Shown here: positions 54,229 to 62,831 of the stretch, piece by piece | Layout of the letters: the number at the start of each line of letters is the position of its first letter | Position numbering within the stretch: the stretch's first letter is position 1 | Assembly (NCBI RefSeq): GCF_023028345.1 | Contig: NZ_CP095488.1 | Span: 124,001-188,000, forward strand | Reading direction: 5' to 3' | From: Halorientalis marina | Lineage (GTDB): Archaea > Halobacteriota > Halobacteria > Halobacteriales > Haloarculaceae | Length of the DNA: 64,000 nucleotides | Notes under the pieces: generated by a model | Told to the model about the DNA's origin: nothing | Databases searched by the model: none | What the model saw: only the letters and a program-made list of their open reading frames with translations | Position numbers and translations under genes: made by a program

Positions 54229-56760
54229 TCACTGCCGGATCCGTTCGTTCTCGGGGTCGAACAGCGGCTTGCTGCCGACCCGCTCGACGCTGACGGGGTA
54301 GGTCTGGCCCATGTACTCCACCTCGAGATGCCGGCCCTCCTCGGCGTCGGCTTGCGGGAGGTACGCCATCAGGAGGTGCTTACCGACGGAAGGACCGGTC
54401 GCAGCGCTCGTGACGTACGAGCGCCGGCCCTCGTCGTCGACGAGCACGTCGCCGGTGTCCGGATCGAGGACGGGTTCGCCGCCGAGCATGAACCGGCGCG
54501 TCCCGCCCGCTGGCGCGTGGTCCTCGACGCCGAGCGTACAGAGGGTGGCGACGTTCTCCTCGTCGATGGCCGCGGCGTAGGCCGCCTTCCCGACGAAGTC
54601 GGCATCCTTGACGCCGTGGAAGGTCAGGCCGGCCTCGGCGGGGTCGTAGTCGAGTTCGAGTTCGTGCCCGTAGAGGCGGTAGCCCTTCTCCATACGGCCG
54701 GTCGCGCCGTAGACACCGGTACCGACCGGGCGACAGTCGTGGTCCTCGCCGGCCTCGGTCAGAGTCTCCCACAGTCGCCCGCCCACGTCCATCGGGGCGT
54801 AGATCTCCCAGCCGAGTTCGCCGACGTAGGAGATGCGGATGGCCCACGCCTCGACGTCGCCGATGGTGACGTGCTGGGCGGTGTACGGCGGGAACGCTTC
54901 GTGGGAGAGGTCCTCCTCGGTGACCGACTGGAGCATCTCGCGGGCGTTCGGTCCCCAGACGCCGACGGTACAGAGCGCCGAACTCTTGTCCTCGATGAGC
55001 ACGGAGCCGTCGTCGGGCGCGTGGTCGCGGAACCACGCCTTGTCCGAACCGCTCATGCTGCCGCCGGTGATGACGCGGTAGCGGTGTTCGTCCATCCGGA
55101 CCACCGTGAGGTCGGAGACGAACCCGCCGTTCTCGGCGAGGACGGCGGTGTAGACGGACTTCCCGGGGTCGACGTCCATCCGGCCGACGACCATCCGCTC
55201 CACGAACTCGGGAGCGTTCGGGCCGACCACGTCGAAGATACCGAAGCCGGTGTCGCCGATCATTCCCACGTTGTCCCGCATGTGCAGGTGTTCGGCGAGG
55301 ATGATGGGCGACCACCAGCGCGAGTCCCACTCGTGGGGCCGCCGGAGGCCGTCGAGGTCGTCCGCGTATCGCTCCAGTAGGTCCTCGTTGGATTCGTACC
55401 AGCGGGGGCGCTCCCAGCCGGCCGACTCGAAGAAGCGGGCGTCGAGGTCCTGTTGCTGGCCGTAGAACGGGCTCCGACGGAGCGGGCGCGAGGACTGCCA
55501 CTGTTCGGCGGGGTGGACAATGCCGTATATCTTCTGGAAGCCCTCATCGGCGCGGTTCTTGACGAACTCCCTGGAGGTGCCGTACTCGTAGAAACGGTTG
55601 ATGTTCGAGGCGTGGATGTCGACGTCCGACCAGCCACGGGTCATCTGCTGGGCGAGCGCCTCTCCGACCGCGGGAGCCTCCTTGATCCAGATGGCACAGC
55701 AAGACCAGAGGCCGTCGACGTCCTGGATGCGGCCCAGGAGCGGGAAGCCGTCGGGCGTGACCGACAGCAGGCCGTCGATGGAGTGGCGCACGCCGGCGTC
55801 TGGGTCGTCGAGCACCGCCGGCATGATCTCCAGTGCGTGTTCCATCGAAGGGGCGAAAGCGTCCTCGGTCAGCGGCGGCTGGGTCGGCGAGAGCGGGGCC
55901 TCCTCGATGGACGGGATGTCCTCGACGTCCCAGAGGATGGGGCGGTGTTCGTAGGACCCGACCTCCATGTCGTTGCCGTGCGGGCGCTCGTACATCTGGG
56001 TGTCCATGTCGCGGACGACGGGGTAGTTGATCTCCCCCTCCTGTTCCTCGAAGCGCTCGATTGGGCCGACACTGATCATCTGGTGGACCGCCGGCGTCAG
56101 CGGGATGTCGACGCCGGCCATCGCGCCGATTTTCGGGCTCCAGATACCGGCCGCGATGACTACCTCGTCGGCCTGCACCGTCCCATCTTCCGTCTCGACG
56201 GCCGTGATGGCGCCGCGCTCGACGTGCAGGTCCGTGATTTCGGTGTTCGGGACCGTCGTCAGCGCCCCCTGGTCCTCGGCGCGGTTGCGCATGATTTCGC
56301 CCGCCCGGAGCGGGTCACAGGTCCCCGCGTTCGGGCTGTAAAAACCCCCTTCGATGATGTCCGTGTTGATGTAGGGTACCTTCTCCTCGACTTCCGAGAC
56401 CGAGAGGACGCGGCCGTCCTCGCCCCACGCGTCGGCGGACTGAACGCGACGGTGGAGTTCGTCTATCCGTTCGTCGGTGCGGGCGACCTCAATACCGCCG
56501 CTGTTCGTGAACGTGCCGAGGTCGTCGTACTGCTCGATGCTCCGCTGTGTGAGGTGAGACAGTTCCTTCGCGTGTTCGACGGGCATGAGGAAGTTTGAGG
56601 CGTGGCCCGTCGAGCCACCGGGGTCCGGCAGGGGACCTTTATCCACGAGGAGTATGTCGTCGCGCCCCTGCTCGGCGAGGTGGTAGGCGAGGCTTTCCCC
56701 GACGATCCCCGCGCCGATGATGACTGTCTCTGCCTGCGAGGGGAGGGGCGTTCCGCTCAC
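54229..56760 (-). CDS. FAD/GcvT fusion: dimethylglycine/sarcosine dehydrogenase family (paralogue 3, divergent)
   Basis: 843 residues, probably from the GTG at 56760; an upstream frame to 56877 lacks an ATG. The FAD fold is VIIGAGIVGESLAYHLAEQG. The flavin-linked region reads STGHASNFLMPVEHAKELS instead of HAPGxxFQT, and the folate domain reads VGMIGDTGFGIFDVVG, with Gly where paralogues 1 and 2 have the conserved Asp. It is thus a different subgroup and may act on another methylated amine or transfer the carbon differently. It is the first gene of the run with etfB and etfA. A palindrome over a TATA-like core at 56872 may control it. Confidence 0.85.
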   Translation of the reverse strand: MSGTPLPSQAETVIIGAGIVGESLAYHLAEQGRDDILLVDKGPLPDPGGSTGHASNFLMPVEHAKELSHLTQRSIEQYDDLGTFTNSGGIEVARTDERIDELHRRVQSADAWGEDGRVLSVSEVEEKVPYINTDIIEGGFYSPNAGTCDPLRAGEIMRNRAEDQGALTTVPNTEITDLHVERGAITAVETEDGTVQADEVVIAAGIWSPKIGAMAGVDIPLTPAVHQMISVGPIERFEEQEGEINYPVVRDMDTQMYERPHGNDMEVGSYEHRPILWDVEDIPSIEEAPLSPTQPPLTEDAFAPSMEHALEIMPAVLDDPDAGVRHSIDGLLSVTPDGFPLLGRIQDVDGLWSCCAIWIKEAPAVGEALAQQMTRGWSDVDIHASNINRFYEYGTSREFVKNRADEGFQKIYGIVHPAEQWQSSRPLRRSPFYGQQQDLDARFFESAGWERPRWYESNEDLLERYADDLDGLRRPHEWDSRWWSPIILAEHLHMRDNVGMIGDTGFGIFDVVGPNAPEFVERMVVGRMDVDPGKSVYTAVLAENGGFVSDLTVVRMDEHRYRVITGGSMSGSDKAWFRDHAPDDGSVLIEDKSSALCTVGVWGPNAREMLQSVTEEDLSHEAFPPYTAQHVTIGDVEAWAIRISYVGELGWEIYAPMDVGGRLWETLTEAGEDHDCRPVGTGVYGATGRMEKGYRLYGHELELDYDPAEAGLTFHGVKDADFVGKAAYAAAIDEENVATLCTLGVEDHAPAGGTRRFMLGGEPVLDPDTGDVLVDDEGRRSYVTSAATGPSVGKHLLMAYLPQADAEEGRHLEVEYMGQTYPVSVERVGSKPLFDPENERIRQ

Positions 56761-57136
56761 GCCCCCACACCTCCGTTCGTCTGTCGCTGGAAGCCACTTG
56801 TGGGGTCGACCGCGTGGCTCGTTACCAAGTGCATACGCGTGGGAGTTGGACCGAGGTGGTTGAAAAATGCCACCCACTATATTGTGGGTCCTTCAAGTGC
56901 AGGGGAGAATATCGACCCGTCTCGACGGCGTCTTTCCCGCGTTTCGACGGCCCGAGCGCACTCCGTGACCGCCCGCCGATACCGTGAAACTCGTCCTATC
57001 AACCACCAATGACGTGATGTTCGCGCCCCGATGAGTGTCGACCGCTACAGGCCTCTGCTTAACAGCAATATTGGTGTGAAAGGAGTAGCGACGTTCGACT
57101 TGCCGACGGGCAGGCCACACACGGACCCCCATCGGT
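56761..57136 (-). promoter_or_regulatory. Regulatory region of the dehydrogenase/ETF cluster
   Basis: This 376-base stretch has no gene. At 56872-56889 ACCCAC-TATATT-GTGGGT forms 6-base arms around a TATA-like core, about 115 bases before the GTG at 56760. At 57062-57080 lies ACAGCAATATTGGTGTGAA, matching 17 of 19 bases of a site upstream of folE. Both stand out as AT-rich within GC-rich DNA. Confidence 0.45.
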
Positions 57137-57865
57137 CTATCGAGGTGCGGGGTCCCGCGTGGCGACGGCGTCGAGCAGGTCACACAGCGCCTCGGCGGCG
57201 CGGTCGGCGAGGGTCTCGCCGAGGTCGGCACTGCTATCGCGAGGGTCACCGACGACGCCGTTCTCGGTGAACTCGTCCGAATCGACGGCGAGGTTGACCC
57301 CGCCCTGCCAGTCGCCCCAGCGGTCACTCGCGCCCTCGGCGGCCTCGTCGAGACGGTCGGCGTGGACGGTCTCGGGGTTGGCGTGGCGGAGGAGCGAGGT
57401 CTCCAGCGGGCCGGCATGGCCCATCTCCGAACTGTGCTCGCCGACCTCGTCGAACCAGGTGAACGGGACGGCGAAGGCGCCGTCGTGGCGGACGACGCGG
57501 GCACAGACCTCCCGGAGGGCGGCGACGTTTCCGCCGTGGCCGTTGACGCAAACGACCCGGTCCCAGCCGTGGTGAGCGAGGCTGGTCACGACGTCGCGAA
57601 CGTACGCCCGGAACGTGTCCTCGGTCGTCCAGAGGGTTCCGGCGAATCCACGGTGTTCCTCGGCGACACCGACGGGGACAGCGGGCGCAACGACGACGGG
57701 AGACTCGTAGCGGTCTGCGGCCAGCGCGGCGACTGCCTCTGCGTTTAGCGTGTCGGTGCCGAGCGGCGCGTGCGGACCGTGCTGTTCGGTCGAACCGACC
57801 GGGAGCAGGGCCAGGTCAGTGTCGACGGCCGCGGCGTCGGGCCAGGCCGTACTGGCGAGGTGCAT
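57137..57865 (-). CDS. Creatininase-family amidohydrolase
   Basis: 242 residues from the ATG at 57865. Metal ligands of the family are in GSTEQHGPHAPLGTDTLNAE, VNGHGGNVAA and SEMGHAGPLETSLLR. Family members hydrolyse creatinine, deformylate a pyrimidine in riboflavin and F420 synthesis (ArfB), or trim peptides. Next to the methylated-glycine dehydrogenases, creatinine to creatine is tempting because creatine yields sarcosine, but no creatinase was seen, and ArfB is an equal alternative. Divergent from the deacylase gene at 57944 with 78 bases between them. Confidence 0.85.
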   Translation of the reverse strand: MHLASTAWPDAAAVDTDLALLPVGSTEQHGPHAPLGTDTLNAEAVAALAADRYESPVVVAPAVPVGVAEEHRGFAGTLWTTEDTFRAYVRDVVTSLAHHGWDRVVCVNGHGGNVAALREVCARVVRHDGAFAVPFTWFDEVGEHSSEMGHAGPLETSLLRHANPETVHADRLDEAAEGASDRWGDWQGGVNLAVDSDEFTENGVVGDPRDSSADLGETLADRAAEALCDLLDAVATRDPAPR

Positions 57866-57943
57866 ACGCGACCGCAGGTAGCGACCCCGAATAAAGACAC
57901 GTGCTCCGGGCCCTTTTTGCGTGTCACGCGCCGGAAACGAGGT

Positions 57944-58897
57944 ATGGATACGCGGCCCGTCGACCACACCACCACCGACCGACGCCTCGGTCGGCTCCCG
58001 TCCGGCTCGCCGGTACACGCGACCGTCCACCAGTACGCCGGCGGCGAGGGACCGTCCGTCTACGTTCAGGCTGCCCAGCACGGCATCGAACTCAACGGGC
58101 CGGCCGCGTTGCGCCGACTGCACGGCCGACTGTGCGACACCGCCATCGCGGGAACCGTCGTCGTCGTCCCACTCGTGAACCCGTTGGCCTTCGATCACCG
58201 CTCGTACGTCGCGTCGGCCTCGCTCGACGCGTTCAACCCGAACCTGAATCGCGTGTGGCCGGGGGACGCGGACGGCACCCTCCAGGAACGGATGGCCGCA
58301 AACCTGTGGAGCCTCGTGACCGACGCCGACGCCGTCGTCGACCTGCATACGGGTACAGCCGACATGCTTGAACACGTCCGCTACGCGGCCGATGACGGGG
58401 TTGCGCGGTCGATCGCGCGGGCCTTCGGCACCGAGTACCTGTTGGCGGATCCGGGGCCCGACGACGGCGAGGACCACGCCGGCAAGTTGCGGACAGCGGC
58501 CGCTCGCGCATCGCTGCCGGCGATCACCGTCGAACTCTCGAACAGCCGGACGGTGGCCCACGAGGCAATTGAGGCCGGCGTCTCGGGCGTGACGAACGTT
58601 CTCCGGGAACTGGACGTGCTGGCCGACGCGCCGGCCGACCCGTCCGGTGGGGTGACACTCGACGGCGACACGGAACCGACGACGGCGACCACCTCCGGCC
58701 TGTTCGAGACCCGCCCCGACGTGGCGGTCGGGGACGACGTCACGGCGGGCGAAGAACTCGGCACGTTGTACTGTCCGTCATCTTTCGATCACCTCGCGAC
58801 GGTCACGGCCGAGACCGACGGCGTCGTGTACTCCCTGACTCGGGAGGGCATCGTCGTCGCCGGGGAACGCCTGGCCGGCGTCGCCCCTCGGCGGTGA
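57944..58897 (+). CDS. Succinylglutamate desuccinylase/aspartoacylase-family zinc hydrolase
   Basis: 317 residues from the ATG at 57944. The zinc motif QHGIELNGPAALRRL (HxxE) and the third ligand region VVDLHTGTADML are those of the AstE/AspA family, and VPLVNPLAFDHRSY and FNPNLNRVWPG follow the usual order. The C-terminal 90 residues form a strand-rich domain with GDDVTAGEELGTLY. These enzymes remove acyl groups from N-acyl amino acids or related compounds; in halophiles members can act on compatible solutes. The substrate is not known. Its promoter shares the short gap with the creatininase-family gene. Confidence 0.85.
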   Translation: MDTRPVDHTTTDRRLGRLPSGSPVHATVHQYAGGEGPSVYVQAAQHGIELNGPAALRRLHGRLCDTAIAGTVVVVPLVNPLAFDHRSYVASASLDAFNPNLNRVWPGDADGTLQERMAANLWSLVTDADAVVDLHTGTADMLEHVRYAADDGVARSIARAFGTEYLLADPGPDDGEDHAGKLRTAAARASLPAITVELSNSRTVAHEAIEAGVSGVTNVLRELDVLADAPADPSGGVTLDGDTEPTTATTSGLFETRPDVAVGDDVTAGEELGTLYCPSSFDHLATVTAETDGVVYSLTREGIVVAGERLAGVAPRR

Positions 58898-59099
58898 GTT
58901 CGAGCCGCTGGCAGCCCGAGTGCGATTCCGTGAGCGCGAGCGAGCAGGCGCGCCCCCTGGCTGGGTCGCGACCACCCTGCGCGTCGTCACGGTTGAGTAC
59001 CCGTCCGCTCACTCCGGCCGCGTGTGAACCCCGTTTATTAATGGGTTGTGTATTCCCCACACATCGTTATGCCACAACGTATCATGGTTTAACGACGTC

Positions 59100-60221
59100 A
59101 TGGACTTACAGGCCTCGTTCGGTGCCCTCTCGGAGGTCATCGAACAGTACGAATCGCGCGGTCGGTCGGTTCGGAACGTCGAGGCGACGGCGGTGGATTC
59201 GGGGGAGCGGCTCCGGTCGACGCTTTCAGTCCCGCTGTGCCTCTGTTCCTCGGCGGGCGACGACGGGTCGTCGGTTACGCCGCAGGCGGTGACGCTGACG
59301 GACGGCGAACTCCGGGTGGATTTCGACGCGGTGGAGCCAACCCTCCCGAAGACGGACGCGGCGTCGGTAACCGTGACCGACCGGAGCGTTCGCGTCGACG
59401 GCGCGGGTGAGGTCGTCCTCACCGTCGATCTCGTGGTTGGACCGACGGCGACGGACTCCGCAGCCGGGATTCGGGGGCCACTGTCGGACAGCGGGCACGA
59501 GGCGGGCACCGACACGGGCACCCGGGACGAACTGCCGGCTGGCGAGGACGACGCGGCATCGAACCCGGCCGACCAGGCGCCCGTCACCGAAACCGGTGAG
59601 TCGACACCGTCGGACGGCGGAAGCGAGGGGGCGACCGACGGCGACGCGGGAACCGACGGCCTGTCGGCAGTCCGCGACGAGTCGATCCCGCCCTATGGCG
59701 ACGTGCCGTACCTGCGGCGTCTCTACGAGGTCTGTGACACGTTCGACGAGATGCGCCGCGAGATACCGATGGACGTCTCGGCCGAGACAGTCCGGCGATA
59801 CATGATCGAAGCCGGTGTCCACGACCCGACCACCTACGACACCGCGAGCGAGCGCGACGACGCCGCGGCCACCGAGTCCGAACGGGAGACGTCGACCGGG
59901 TCCGACACCGAGGCGGCCGCCGACCCGCTGGCGGTTGTCCCGGACGAGCAGTTACTCGCCGACGGGATCGGCCTGCCAGCGGACCTGAGCATCGAGGATG
60001 TCGCCGACGCGGTCGTTGAGGCCGGGACGATGTACGAGGTGCGCGAGCGACTGGATATCGACCCGCGGCAGACGCGGGAACTCCTCCAGCAACTGGACCT
60101 CATCGACCTCGTCCTGCGGCGCATCGGGGACGATGCGCCGCGGGAGGTCACCCACGAGACGGTCGCGGCTCGCCTCCGCGAGTGCGCCCGGTCCGGCCCC
60201 GACACAACCACCGCTACTTAA
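59100..60221 (+). CDS. Unknown protein with two helix-turn-helix-like repeats
   Basis: 373 residues from the ATG at 59100; a TATA-like TTTATTAAT at about 59033-59041 lies upstream. Residues 1-120 form a mixed strand domain with a CLC motif (VPLCLCSSAG). An acidic Gly/Thr-rich linker follows. Two similar helical units come next: VCDTFDEMRREIPMDVSAET with VRRYMIEAGV, and VVEAGTMYEVRERLDIDPRQ with TRELLQQLDL. Each looks like a helix-turn-helix, so DNA binding is possible. I do not recognise the family. The gene lies 59 bases before metF, which has its own spacing. Confidence 0.7.
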   Translation: MDLQASFGALSEVIEQYESRGRSVRNVEATAVDSGERLRSTLSVPLCLCSSAGDDGSSVTPQAVTLTDGELRVDFDAVEPTLPKTDAASVTVTDRSVRVDGAGEVVLTVDLVVGPTATDSAAGIRGPLSDSGHEAGTDTGTRDELPAGEDDAASNPADQAPVTETGESTPSDGGSEGATDGDAGTDGLSAVRDESIPPYGDVPYLRRLYEVCDTFDEMRREIPMDVSAETVRRYMIEAGVHDPTTYDTASERDDAAATESERETSTGSDTEAAADPLAVVPDEQLLADGIGLPADLSIEDVADAVVEAGTMYEVRERLDIDPRQTRELLQQLDLIDLVLRRIGDDAPREVTHETVAARLRECARSGPDTTTAT

Positions 60222-60280
60222 AACCGTTTGTAGCCACACCCACAGAGAAAAGTGGACTCTGCCCCTTACTAGAGCAAAGA

Positions 60281-61135
60281 ATGTCACAGGCCGTCACGAA
60301 ATCGGACGACGGCGTCCGGCAGCTTCTCACGAGCGCCCGGTTCGAGTTGATGCCGTTCGAGAGCTTCGAGGAAGAGATTACCCACCTCCCGGAGGGCGCG
60401 ACCATCGCCATCACCACCTCGCCTCAGCTCGGCATCGACAGCACAATCGAGCGGACCGAACAGGCCCGTGAGCAGGGGTTCGCGGTCTCCCCGCACATCG
60501 CCGCCCGGTACGTCGAGGACCGCGACCACCTCGACGACATCGCGAGCCGGCTGAAAGAGGCGGGCGTCGAAGACATCTTCGTCCCCGGCGGTGACCGCGA
60601 AGAGCCCGCCGGCGAGTTCGAGTCGGCCCACGACCTCCTCGTCGCGCTCGAGGACCTCGGCTACGAGTTCGAGGAGGTCGGCATCACCGGCTATCCGGAG
60701 GGGCACGACTTCCTCGACGAGGAGACGTTGGCCGAGGCGATGGAACAAAAAGCACCCCATGCCACGTACATCGTGACCCAGCTCTGTTACGACCCGGAGG
60801 CCGTCATCGAGTGGATCGAGCGGATCCGCGAGCGAGGCGTTGCCCTCCCGGTCGAGGTCGGTATCCCCGGCGTCATGAAGTACCAGCGCCTGATGCAGAT
60901 CTCACAGAAGGTCGGCGTCGGCGACTCCATCGAGTTCCTCCGCAAGACCACCGGCATCCTCGGATTCGTCAGGCAACTGGTCGGCTCGCGTGGCACCTAC
61001 GAGCCCGACGCGCTTGTGGACGGGCTCGGGCCGTACGCCGACGACGAGTACTACGGCCTCCGGGGTATCCACATCTACACGTTCAACCAAACGCCGGACA
61101 CAGAGGCCTGGCGACACAAGCGGCTCGAGGGCTGA
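60281..61135 (+). CDS. metF: Methylenetetrahydrofolate reductase
   Basis: 284 residues from the ATG at 60281. The TIM-barrel pattern of the family is visible: RFELMPFESFEEEITHLPEG, VSPHIAARYVEDRDHLDDIA, VGITGYPEGHDFLDEETLAE with the conserved GYPEGH, and YIVTQLCYDPEAVIEWIERI with the conserved TQLCYD. The enzyme interconverts methylene-THF and methyl-THF using FAD. It may feed methionine synthesis with one-carbon units or act in the opposite direction. It precedes glyA by 105 bases on the same strand. Confidence 0.92.
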   Translation: MSQAVTKSDDGVRQLLTSARFELMPFESFEEEITHLPEGATIAITTSPQLGIDSTIERTEQAREQGFAVSPHIAARYVEDRDHLDDIASRLKEAGVEDIFVPGGDREEPAGEFESAHDLLVALEDLGYEFEEVGITGYPEGHDFLDEETLAEAMEQKAPHATYIVTQLCYDPEAVIEWIERIRERGVALPVEVGIPGVMKYQRLMQISQKVGVGDSIEFLRKTTGILGFVRQLVGSRGTYEPDALVDGLGPYADDEYYGLRGIHIYTFNQTPDTEAWRHKRLEG

Positions 61136-61240
61136 ACGGCGCGCGAACGCCGCGGTTCCGGGAGCGAACACGACGTCTCGGCCCGGCGTCACTTTCTGCC
61201 TGCGGGGGGATTCTTGGCCGTGCGACCCCGTTGTTCTCGC

Positions 61241-62488
61241 ATGCCCTACGAGACAGTCCGCGAGGCCGACCCAGCCGTTGCTGACGCCCTCGAAGGCGAA
61301 CGCGCCCGGCAGAACGATACCTTAGCGATGATCGCCAGCGAGAACCACGTCAGCGAGGCCGTCATGGAAGCCCAGAGCTCCGAGCTCACCAACAACTACG
61401 CCGAGGGCTACCCAGGCGAGCGCTACTACGGCGGCTGTGCGTACGCGGACGAAGTCGAACAGCTCGCCATCGACCGTGCCAGGGAGCTGTGGGGAGCCGA
61501 GCACGTCAACGTCCAGCCCCACTCCGGCTCACAGGCCAACCAGGCCGTCTATTTCGCGGCGCTCGACCCAGGGGACAGGATCCTCTCACTGGATCTGACC
61601 CACGGCGGGCACCTCAGTCACGGCCACCCCGCCAATTTCGCGGGCCAGATATACGAGGTCGAACAGTACGAGGTCGACACGGAGACAGGGTACATCGACT
61701 ACGAGGGCCTCCACGAGATCGCTGAGGCGTTCGACCCCGACATCATCGTCTCGGGCTACTCCGCCTACCCCCGGGAAGTGGAGTGGGACCGTATCCAGGG
61801 GACCGCCGAGGCCGTCGACGCCTACCACCTCGCGGATATCGCCCACGTCACGGGATTGGTCGCTGCGGGCGTCCACCGCTCGCCGGTCGGCATCGCCGAC
61901 TTCGTGACGGGGTCGACCCACAAGACCATCCGCTCGGGCCGGGGCGGCATCATCATGTGTGACGAGGAACACGCCGACGACGTGGACTCGGCGGTCTTCC
62001 CCGGGACGCAGGGCGGCCCGGCGATGCACAACATCGCCGGGAAGGCCGTGGGCTTCGGCGAGGCGCTCGAGTCGGCCTTCGAGGACTACGCCGAACAGAC
62101 GGTCGCGAACGCGGCCGCACTGGCCGCCCGCCTGCAGGACAACGGTCTCTCGCCGGTCTCCGGCGGCACGGACACCCACCTCGTGCTCGTCGATCTCCGA
62201 GACTCCCATCCCGACACGACCGGGAAGGAAGTCGAAGCGGCCCTCGAAGATGCGGGCATCGTCCTGAACGCCAACACGGTGCCGGGCGAGACGCGCTCGG
62301 CGTTCAATCCCTCCGGCATCCGCGCCGGCACGCCCGCGCTCACGACGCGCGGCTTCGACGAGACGGCCTGCCAGGAGGTGGCCGACCTCGTTGCCCGCGT
62401 CGTGGACGCACCCGCCGACGAGGGCGTCATCGCCGACGTGAGCGACCGCGTGGACGACCTGACCGACGAGTTCACGCTGTACGACTGA
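61241..62488 (+). CDS. glyA: Serine hydroxymethyltransferase
   Basis: 415 residues from the ATG at 61241. Motifs are MIASENHVSEAVMEAQSSEL, NNYAEGYPGERYYGG, the PLP lysine in TGSTHKTIRSGRGG and a final RAGTPALTTRGFDE. It interconverts serine and glycine with methylene-THF and THF. With methylated glycine breakdown upstream, both products, glycine and methylene-THF, could be joined to serine here and then deaminated by the ammonia-lyase at 45577. Confidence 0.97.
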   Translation: MPYETVREADPAVADALEGERARQNDTLAMIASENHVSEAVMEAQSSELTNNYAEGYPGERYYGGCAYADEVEQLAIDRARELWGAEHVNVQPHSGSQANQAVYFAALDPGDRILSLDLTHGGHLSHGHPANFAGQIYEVEQYEVDTETGYIDYEGLHEIAEAFDPDIIVSGYSAYPREVEWDRIQGTAEAVDAYHLADIAHVTGLVAAGVHRSPVGIADFVTGSTHKTIRSGRGGIIMCDEEHADDVDSAVFPGTQGGPAMHNIAGKAVGFGEALESAFEDYAEQTVANAAALAARLQDNGLSPVSGGTDTHLVLVDLRDSHPDTTGKEVEAALEDAGIVLNANTVPGETRSAFNPSGIRAGTPALTTRGFDETACQEVADLVARVVDAPADEGVIADVSDRVDDLTDEFTLYD

Positions 62489-62831
62489 CCGGACGGACCG
62501 CAATGAGTCCCGGGCGCGCACTCACTCGCGCTCGGCGCGGTGACCGGCCTCGTCGCAGAACGTCTCGACACGCCGTCGGAGTTTCCTAGCGCATCTCGGT
62601 GCAGCCGAGCGAGTCGGTTAGCTTTCGGACAACCGTCTGGCAGGTCTGGAACCGTTCGGTCGCGACTGTCTCGGGGTCGACGATGTTGAACTCCCCCTAG
62701 TAACCGGGTCGTCCTCGTCGGCATCGAGTGTTCGGACAGAACGGGGACGGACTGTCCGGCTCGGAAGTGGTTCTATACCGGACCGGTAAAGATAAATTAC
62801 CACGACTGAATACCTCTAGCATGGGTGCACA
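62489..62831. other. Intergenic region with possible gene remnant and a promoter
   Basis: This 343-base gap holds no intact gene. On the minus strand at about 62588-62698 a 36-residue open stretch (ends KLTDSLGCTEMR) looks protein-like but has no start and ends in a stop, so it may be a remnant. GATAAATTA at 62791-62799, within GGTAA-N7-TTACC (62785-62801), is a TATA-like element about 35 bases before the ATG at 62832. Confidence 0.35.

Noticed and set aside
60222..60280. Possible riboswitch before metF
   Set aside because: The 59-base gap is too short for a known folate or SAM riboswitch, and I see no conserved stem.
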